Shown piece after piece: positions 7,201 to 13,200 of a DNA stretch of 13,200 nucleotides. The DNA lies in contig JADGIZ010000467.1 of NCBI GenBank assembly GCA_027604665.1, forward strand, positions 1-13,200. The letters are read 5' to 3'. Made by a program: the position numbers and the translations under genes. The DNA comes from Polyrhizophydium stewartii (taxonomy: Eukaryota; Chytridiomycota; Chytridiomycetes; Rhizophydiales). The notes under the pieces were generated by a model. The model searched no databases. It saw only the letters and a program-made list of their open reading frames with translations, and was not told the DNA's origin. How positions within the stretch are numbered: the stretch's first letter is position 1; every line of letters starts with the position of its first letter.

Positions 7201-9858
7201 GCGAGCTGGTGCTGCTGGCGAACACTTTGGGCCCGTACCCGATCCTGGACAAGAACCTGGAGGTGTCGTTCAAGGCCTTTGAGGACGGCGACACGGGCGA
7301 CGAGGCGGGCGGCGAGAGCCGCGCAGATACCTCGCTCGCATCGGCCGTGGATGGGCCGGCGCGGCCAAAGGGCGCGCTCAACTACACAGAGTACAAGCGC
7401 CAGAACGACCTCAAGCTGATCGAGGAGATGTCGAAGCGGTACGACCTTGGCGCGCGGCAGTCGTCGCAAGACGTGCTGACGCCCGAAGAGAAGGCGACCG
7501 ACGCCGAGTTCTTCAAGACGCTGGACGCGCTGCTGAAGCAGTTTGTGGTCTCTGTTGCCGAGCTCAAGCACGTGCACGACCAGCATCTCAAGGAAGAGTT
7601 TATCAAGGCGACGTCGACGGTGCATGCGCGCGCCGACACACTCATGGAAGAGATCAACTCATTCGAGCTGCTCAAGGACTTTCCTGACGACATCAAGATC
7701 GAGCGCGAGGACGCCGAGCGGCTCGAGGCTTCGGGCGTCAAGCTACCAGCGACAGAGTACCCGTGTCTCCTCAAGCCGTTCTACCGCATGGCATTTGACG
7801 AGGTCAAGATTGCAGCGCGGCAGGTCATGGCCAAGGGCAAGATTGCGTCTGCGTCGTGGCCGCCGCCCAACTCGGCCGCCGAGATGCTGCAGGCAACGAT
7901 CCCGTGCGTGCTGGCGGTCAAGAAGATGGTCGTCCTGGCCAAAGAGAGCGCAACGCGCATCCGCCAGACGCACTCGGAGGAGCGGCGCAAGCGCGACAAC
8001 TGGCGCAAAGAGTGTCTCCAGAACGAGCGCGTCAAGAAGCTCTTTCAGATGTGGGAGAGCCAGCTGCTCGGCGACCAAAGCCCCATGTTCAAGAAACCGA
8101 GCACGCAGCTCACGCGTGACGAGCTGGGTGTCCTCGAGGACTCTGTCGAGGGACTCGTCTTTGAGGAGACGGGCGGCCGCAGGCTGATCAAGGGCGGCCG
8201 CCTCAACAAGCTTCTCGAGGCCGCGACGCACCACGAGAGAAACGACGACGAGTTCACTGCGGCGCTCATCATGACGCACCACTCGTTCACGACGAGCTCC
8301 GAGCTGCTCGACCAGCTGTTTAAGCGGTACGAGATCTCGCCGCCGTACGGCCTCAACCAGAGGCTGTTTGAGCTCTACATCGACAAGAAGGTCGTGCAGG
8401 TCCGCCTGCGGTGAGTGCTGCGGCACGGAATGCTCGCAGTGTGCAGTGCTGACGCGGCGCACTCGCCGACCTACGCGGGGCATGGTTTTGTCGTCCTATT
8501 TGCAACGCCCACCAGCGTGTGCCATGTGCTGCAGCACTGGATCCAGAACCACTTTGAGGAGGACTTTATCGACTACGAGCAGTTTATCCTGCGCTACCGC
8601 GACTTTGTCGAGAAAAAGGTTGCCATTGACTTTGAGCAGCTGTCGGTGACGATGCTCGAGACGCTGGAGCGCAAGCTGGGCGAAGACTACCGCCAGCGGC
8701 CGATTGCCCAGATTGCGCCCGACCGCGTGTGTCCCAAGCCCGTGCTGTCTGCGCGCGGATACGCGGGCATCGACCCGCTGGTGGCGCTCGCCAGCGACCC
8801 GCGCGGGTTCCTTGAGATCGACCCGCTCGAGATGGCGCGGCAGATGACGATTGTCGAGTTTGAGCTGTTTGCGCGGGTCAAGGCGTACGAGTGTCTCGAC
8901 CAGATCTGGGACGGGCACCGGCGCAAGGAGAACCTTGCCAACAAGGGCAGCGCGGGCGGTGGAGGCGGCAGCGGCGGCGCGGGCGGGGGCGCGGCGGTCG
9001 CAAAGCGCAACGACTCGGGGCAAGCGCACTCGGAGATCTCGCGGCTGATCCAGCACACCAACCAGCTGTCCTTCTGGATCGCAACCAACATTGCCACGCA
9101 GGAGGTGCCCAAGGCACGCATGAACGTCGTCAAATACTTTGTGCAGGTTGCGCTCGTGAGTTGGGAGCTTGCGGGCATGCGTGCACTGCGATCGTCATCA
9201 TGTCTTGTGCTCACACTCGGCGCTGCAGCACTGCCGCGAGCTCAACAACCTCACTGGCGTGACGACCATCATTGGCGCGCTGACCATGTCGCCCATCAGC
9301 CGACTGCACAAGACGTGGAAGGCGCTCGAGGACAAGCACCCCAAGCTGACCGAGGCGTACAAGGAGCTGGCCGACCTTGTCAGCCCAAAGTTCCAATACG
9401 CCAACTACCGCAAGGCGCTCAAGGAGATGCAGCCGCCCGCGATCCCATTCCTGGGTGAGGTTCTGCGCGAAGCAGGCGCACCACGGGCCTGCGCCTCGGC
9501 CCACGCTGACCAGGAGGATAAACACGTGCTGACTATCGCGCATCCAAAAGGCGTCTATCTCACCGACCTGACCTTCATCGAGCTCGGCAACCCAGACTTT
9601 CTGCCCGACACGCACTACATCAACTTTGACAAGCGGCGCAAAGTGTACGCGCTCATTCGCGAAATCCAGCGCTTCGGACAGGTCCCGTTCGCGCTGGTGC
9701 CTGTGCCGCAGATCCAGGACTTTCTCAAGAAACTCGGAGAGAAGAAAGGCACGCCCGTCGGCTGGGAGGAGACACCACTCATGACCGAGGACGAGCTCTA
9801 TGAGCAGTCGCTTCTGATCGAGCCAAAGGAGGAGGAGAGCGACAGCGACGAGGACTGA
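4276..9858 (+). CDS. Ankyrin-repeat Ras guanine-nucleotide exchange factor (RasGEF_N plus Cdc25-type RasGEF)
   Basis: It is predicted to load GTP onto a Ras-family GTPase. Exons are 4276-4331, 4449-4590, 4722-8410, 8516-9155, 9229-9454 and 9551-9858. All joins keep frame and give 1686 aa; rebuilt junctions include LLELCQEGNLSQAR, VRLRVCHVLQHWIQ, QVALHCRELNNL and IPFLGVYLTDL. In order: N-terminal ankyrin block (residues 63-157); Gly/Ser/Ala-rich linker (163-350); four-repeat ankyrin block (401-546); second low-complexity region (573-693); helical region holding GVWPPPDA (Trp 872) and SWPPPNSA (Trp 1112); RasGEF_N (1220-1358); catalytic RasGEF (1394-1646); acidic C-terminus. The catalytic domain has MTIVEFELF, NQLSFWIATNI, SPISRLHKTW and YLTDLTFIELGNPDFL, plus a roughly 30-residue glycine-rich insert. 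The ATG at 4276 is the weakest point: it begins a 56-nt exon whose phase-2 end fits the acceptor at 4448. No membrane segment is seen. Function is secure; the Ras partner is unknown. Confidence 0.94.
5020..5071 (+). repeat. GGC/AGC codon run encoding a Gly/Ser linker
   Basis: GGC, GGT and AGC codons dominate here and encode an uninterrupted Gly/Ser stretch at about residues 166-182 of the RasGEF protein. It opens a Ser/Ala/Gly-rich region that continues to about 5575. The two ankyrin blocks lie on either side, so this is likely a flexible spacer. Confidence 0.7.
9455..9550 (+). other. Stop-free 96-bp intron in the RasGEF catalytic domain
   Basis: The donor GTGAGG at 9455 and acceptor CCAAAAG at 9550 remove 96 bp, restoring the conserved IPFLGVYLTDL, which the reading frame otherwise breaks with about 32 foreign residues. 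CTGAC near 9528 is a plausible branch site. The length is a multiple of three and there is no in-frame stop, so retention would leave an intact but altered protein. Confidence 0.85.
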
Positions 9859-9900
9859 ACTACACGATCACGCCTGCAATGAAACTGCGTGCTCTGGACA

Positions 9901-9906
9901 AATAAA
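9901..9906 (+). terminator. Polyadenylation signal AATAAA for the RasGEF gene
   Basis: AATAAA lies 43 nt downstream of the RasGEF stop codon, on the same strand. The spacing is typical of a cleavage and polyadenylation signal. Confidence 0.7.
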
Positions 9907-10423
9907 ATGCAGGTTGTAGGGTCTTATGTTCAGTCGGAGATGGACAGGGGCGGGGGGAGGGGGAACGCAACACAAGGCAAGGCGCAGTGCGCAACAAAGC
10001 TGAAAAACGGGGATAGGCGGGCTGAGAAAGAAGCTCCGGTGAATACGTCGGCGGTCTTGCCGCGTCGAAAAGCAAGCGTGCGCTTCGTTGGCCGTGGCGA
10101 CTGGCAGCATCGAAGCAGCGTGCTTGAGATACCAAGACGAGTTCTGCGTGCAGCAACGTTGGTGCCGTCCGAGGCAGCCGTGTCGTCTGTGCGCGAGCAG
10201 TCGCAGGCGGAAAAAGAAAAGGAATCAGGAGCGGGCCGAGCCAGACTGAAAACACAGCGGCTCGACAGGCATTGGCCATCCGCACCAAGCGTCGAATTGC
10301 GTCGGGGGAGTTTGAAGAGTGGAGAGGGTGTGTGAGTGTGTGAGATATGGGTTTTGTGTTATGCAATCGGGAGGCAGTCCAGTGTCGGCAAAACGTCGGT
10401 GTGCTCCGAAACAGTTGAGCGAA

Positions 10424-10443
10424 GTCGTTGTCGTTGTCGTTGT
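10424..10443 (+). repeat. Hexanucleotide tandem repeat (GTCGTT), about 3 copies
   Basis: GTCGTT is repeated three times followed by GT, in the convergent intergenic region. No coding or regulatory role is evident. Confidence 0.75.
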
Positions 10444-10558
10444 ATGCGGCGCCGTCGAGCTGCGAAAGCAGACGAAAGCCTGGAGGAGAGAAAGGCGTCT
10501 TCTCGCGAGGCAGAGACGAATGTGTCTGCGCGAGCAAACCAGCTGCATTGGCGCAGCC

Positions 10559-10602
10559 TGTGTTGTGTTGTGTTGCGTGTGTGCGTGTGTATGTGTGTGT
10601 GG
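10559..10602 (+). repeat. GT-rich microsatellite
   Basis: TGTTG repeats pass into an almost pure (GT)n run interrupted by GC and TA dinucleotides. Related shorter GT runs occur at 10327-10344 and 10640-10667. The tract lies between two convergent genes and would be transcribed as CA-rich RNA in a long 3'UTR of the cyclin gene. Alternating purine-pyrimidine sequence of this kind can form Z-DNA, but that is general knowledge and not shown here. Confidence 0.8.
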
Positions 10603-10887
10603 GATACGCCTGAGTGCCGCTCGCCAAAGCCGCGAATAAGTTGTGTGGTTGTGTGTGTGCGGGTGGCGCGAGACGCTGCCAATCCCCGTGCTGGCGGTCG
10701 TGCGAAGACGCACGCAGAGTGGCGAGACAGCGCTGCAGGTGCAGAGCCAAAGACGGACTGGGTCGTTGCGGGCAGCACATCCGCGATCGGCGGGCTGCGC
10801 GATGTGTGGTGATGATCGGGTTGGCGCGGGTCAATGTAGACGAAGCGAGCCAACGATACAGCGCAAAGGCGCCTGCAGCTGCCCCGA

Positions 10888-13100
10888 TTAATGATGGGGG
10901 CGAGGCGCGTAAGGCTTGCGGTGGGTGTGCTCGCGCTGGATGTGCTCGCGCAGAGTCATGCGAATCGGGCCACCCGCGGTGTTGCCGCTGGGCGCAGACG
11001 TGTTGAAGTTGATGCGCGCCGAGGTAGACGGGGTCGGCTTCAGGTTCTGAGCACCGCCGACGGCGTACTTGTCCGGCGCGACAAAGCCACCGGCGGGGGC
11101 AACACTTGGTGCGGTGGCGGCGGGAATGGCGTCGGCAGATCGGCGCTGGTCGGGCACCGTGGACATGGGCGAGGTGGAGGCGAGCTTGGGCGGCGAGTAG
11201 CCGGGGCTCGTCTCGGCGATGCCCGTCGACGGCGTGCCCGGCACGCCGACGCTGTGCGGCGACTGGCAGCAGAAACACGACAATGTATGTCAGCCAAGAA
11301 GCGTGATATCCATAAGAGGTCGATGGGGCGACTCACGGTGCCAGAGCGGCCGGCGGTGGTCCGCGCCGCGTGAGCGGTCGCGTTGCGCTTTCGGCGAGCA
11401 GCACGTTCCTTCAAGTTCTGGCGAAACTGCTCCGCGCGGATGTTGGCCAGCCGCTTCGTCGCCTCGTCGTCCGAAGCAATCGAGATCTCAAGCGCAAGCG
11501 CTGCGAGCGGATCGCGATGCGCAGCGGTCGAGCCAACAGGCGAAGGAGGGCATCGGCGCGCACCAGAGTCAGCAAGGGCTGCGACTGCGATAGAAGGCCC
11601 AGGTTTCCCTGTTGGGCTGGGGAGAGGGCGGTGCGCTGCTGCGGCCGGCAGCAGGGCCGAGGCCGCAGCAGTAAAGCGTGCGGCATTCACGCCGATCAAC
11701 GCATCGCCGCCCACACGCCAAGGCGCGGAGTCCAGCTCCGGCCGGCAGGTATGCCCGAAGCTGCGCCGAGCCATGCTGCCCGCGCCACGCCCGATGCGCT
11801 GCGTGCGGCGCCAAAGCGGCGACCGCATGCAGGCACGCAGGCGAGCATCGCACATTGCGCGGGCGGGCGGGCAAGCATCCCCCGCCGTCGTTGCAAAGGC
11901 AGAGCGCGTTTGCGCGCAGCAGCCGCGCAGCGCAAGGAGACATTGAGATTCCCTTCAAGATCAGCTGCCAGAGGCCACAGGGCCAGAGGCAGGGACCTGA
12001 CCGGGCACAGGCCCAGGCACGAGAGCGCGGGCAGCAGGCGGGGGAGGAGATCGCAGCAAGCGCGTGCAACCTTTGAGCTTCTGCTGGTCCATGTCGCACC
12101 CATCGAGCCATGCGGCGCCGTGTTCCGCCAGGTCCTTCCCAAAGAGCGCCATGCGGGCCGCATGCACGGCCGCGTGGGCAATCTCCTTCGCCGAGCACCT
12201 TACAGCAAGAGTGGTGCAGAGGCTGTTGAGGCGCAGGCAGTCGGCACGAGAGGCGGCGATACACAAATGCGGTGACGACATTGACGATGAACAACTCTGC
12301 CAAGACGCGCCAAGAGAGGGTGCATGCGGGAGCGCCTACGGCGAGACAAGCACGGGAGCAGGGAGGGGATGGAGGGCAGAGCGATACTCACGCCTCATCA
12401 CAGAAGATAAAGGCCAGCTTCTGAAGGGCAAGCGAGCCTGGGCGAGAAAAACAAACGTCAGCACGCCAGAAAAGAGCGGCGCGGGCCAGAACAGGAGCAC
12501 GCATCGCGCGCCATCGGGACGCGATCGCGCACGACGCCTGCGGAGGGGTGCGGAGCGGGCACCTTTTTTCTCCCTGATGAGGTTGAGCGCATGGTGGTGC
12601 GGCAGCTCAGGAGACAGGTCAAAGCAGAGGAGCTGAAGGGCATACTCCTCGAGCGACATGATGGTCTCCTTCCAGCGAAGGAAGATCTGGTCGGCGCGGC
12701 ACGGCGCGGCGCGGCACGGCACGGCACGATGCGACGCGATGGGTGACGTGTCGCGGCACGGATGGCGCAGCGGTGCGCAGGCGCATGTCAGCCTGGCAGG
12801 GCGAGAAAGAAGAGACAGACGCCGGCCAGGCCGGGCGCGCTCGAGAGCGCACAACGGGCGGCAGGGCGCAGCGCGGCGCGCACCGTCGAGTTCTCGTCCA
12901 TTTGGACCTCCTTCTTGAGCGCCTCGCTGGCGCAGATCGGGACGACCTGCTCGATGCGTTTGAAGTTGCGGCCCTCGCCGAGCTTGCCGCAGACGAAGAG
13001 CAGCGTGGCGCCGACATCGTGGTACTTGCACTCGTTAATGTTCGCGCGCATGTAGAAGCGATGCAGCAGCACCTTTGCGGTCGCGATCATGTCGCGCGGA
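10888..13100 (-). CDS. Cyclin of the transcription-type (T/K/L) class, 5' partial, middle exon structure unresolved
   Basis: It is predicted to activate a CDK, probably one acting on RNA polymerase II. Supported exons in minus-strand order are 13100-12884, 12686-12563, 12437-12392, 12222-12071, an exon ending at 11337 (candidate start 11500) and 11262-10888. Phases match at the supported joins. The first cyclin fold has IATAKVLLHRFYM, the CDK-contacting Lys in FVCGKLGEG, RWKETIMSLEEYALQLLCFD with the conserved Glu, and PELPHHHALN. The second fold gives QKLAFIFCDEALCTTL, aligning with the SLCTTL signature of cyclin K, then EIAHAAVHAARMA. The tail holds a basic helix (LKERAARRKR), then Ser/Thr-Pro-rich sequence ending in HRKPYAPRPHH. 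The exon starting at 13100 opens in mid-domain, so the N-terminus is outside the window. The usual K-x-E-E is altered to K-L-G-E. Cyclin family is secure; the T, K or L subtype is not. That the tail exons belong to this gene is inferred from strand, phase and absence of another start. Confidence 0.82.
11501..12070 (-). other. Unresolved part of the cyclin gene (intron or intron-exon mix)
   Basis: The exon ending at 12071 stops in phase 1 at donor GTTGCA. A direct splice to 11500 is phase-compatible, but the 570-bp intron would exceed all others here (64-208 bp). Alternatively, the acceptor CTCTGGCAG at about 11965 is also phase-compatible and opens an Ala/Arg-rich frame. The frame of the downstream exon is stop-free back to about 11855, so that exon may begin well upstream of 11500. 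Part of this interval is therefore probably coding, but I cannot fix the boundaries. Confidence 0.5.
12692..12742 (+). repeat. GGCRC-type low-complexity repeat in a cyclin intron
   Basis: GGCGC and GGCAC pentamers alternate about eight times, followed by related GATGCGAC units. The repeat lies inside the cyclin intron 12687-12883, beside its acceptor, where a polypyrimidine tract would normally lie. Confidence 0.7.
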
Positions 13101-13200
13101 CTGCGGCAGCGTGGGGGAGGCGAGGCGAGGCGCCGGCCGGGCCAGCAATCGGCGCGTGAAGAAAGACCGTGGGCGGGGGGCGTCAGCGTGTGTTGGCGGG
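13101..13200 (-). other. Probable cyclin intron sequence at the window edge
   Basis: On the minus strand this is pyrimidine-rich and ends in GCTGCCGCAG, immediately before the exon that opens with PRDMIATAK. A GCTGAC branch-like site lies near 13186. No convincing exon is seen in it, so the N-terminal cyclin exon or exons should lie beyond 13200. Confidence 0.6.

Larger units (their letters stand above)
9859..10887. other. Convergent intergenic region between RasGEF and cyclin genes
   Basis: I see no gene in these 1029 bp. Both neighbours end into it, and it should hold both 3'UTRs. The first 50 bp carry the RasGEF polyadenylation signal. From about 10320 to 10670 the plus strand is rich in GT microsatellites. 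Open frames on both strands translate to low-complexity Arg/Ser/His-rich sequence with no family resemblance. No AATAAA is visible on the minus strand for the cyclin gene. Confidence 0.6.

Noticed and set aside
6315..7625. 436-aa open frame on the minus strand
   Set aside because: It lies antisense inside the large RasGEF exon. Its sequence is Arg/His/Ala-rich low complexity with no family resemblance, as expected of a stop-poor shadow frame in GC-rich coding DNA.
9889..10335. 148-aa open frame after the RasGEF gene
   Set aside because: It begins just upstream of the AATAAA signal of the RasGEF gene, has no recognisable motif and is most likely 3'UTR or intergenic sequence.
9860..11278. 472-aa open frame on the minus strand
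   Set aside because: It crosses the convergent intergenic region and overlaps the cyclin tail exon in a different frame. The translation is Arg/Pro/Thr-rich without recognisable domains, whereas the other frame continues the cyclin gene through proper splice sites.

Overview
The window is GC-rich nuclear DNA from a eukaryote, most likely a fungus or close relative. Genes are interrupted by short introns (about 60-210 bp) with GTGNGN or GTACGT donors and CAG or AAG acceptors, and an AATAAA signal follows two of the genes. The proteins also point this way: a proteinase K-type subtilase, the Rmd5/Gid2 RING subunit of the GID/CTLH ubiquitin ligase, a Cdc25-class Ras exchange factor, and a transcription-type cyclin. 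I cannot name the species. The strong GC bias leaves long stop-free shadow frames, so genes were called from protein-family similarity and phase-consistent splice joins, not ORF length.

Layout. (1) 171-1943, plus strand: secreted S8 subtilase, 5'-truncated by the window edge, exons 171-385, 586-672, 737-803 and 1012-1943. (2) 1944-2562: 3' region shared with the next, convergent gene, with a possible 3'UTR intron. (3) 2563-3824, minus strand: complete two-exon RMD5 homologue, 377 aa. (4) 3825-4275: 451-bp divergent promoter region between the RMD5 and RasGEF start codons. (5) 4276-9858, plus strand: complete six-exon ankyrin-repeat Ras guanine-nucleotide exchange factor, 1686 aa. (6) 9859-10887: convergent 3' region with GT-rich microsatellites and no gene I can support. 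(7) 10888-13100, minus strand: cyclin of the T/K/L type, N-terminus beyond the window, S/T-P-rich tail, middle exon structure unresolved.

These are four separate housekeeping or regulatory genes, not an operon or a mobile system. The head-to-head pair links a Ras activator to a GID ligase subunit. In yeast, Ras-cAMP signalling and GID-mediated degradation both respond to glucose, so shared control is a reasonable but untested inference. I found no CRISPR array, transposon, tRNA or rRNA, and no clearly new multi-gene system. The most unusual object is the Ras exchange factor: two ankyrin blocks, a repeated Trp-Pro-Pro-Pro helical module, and a glycine-rich insert inside the catalytic domain.
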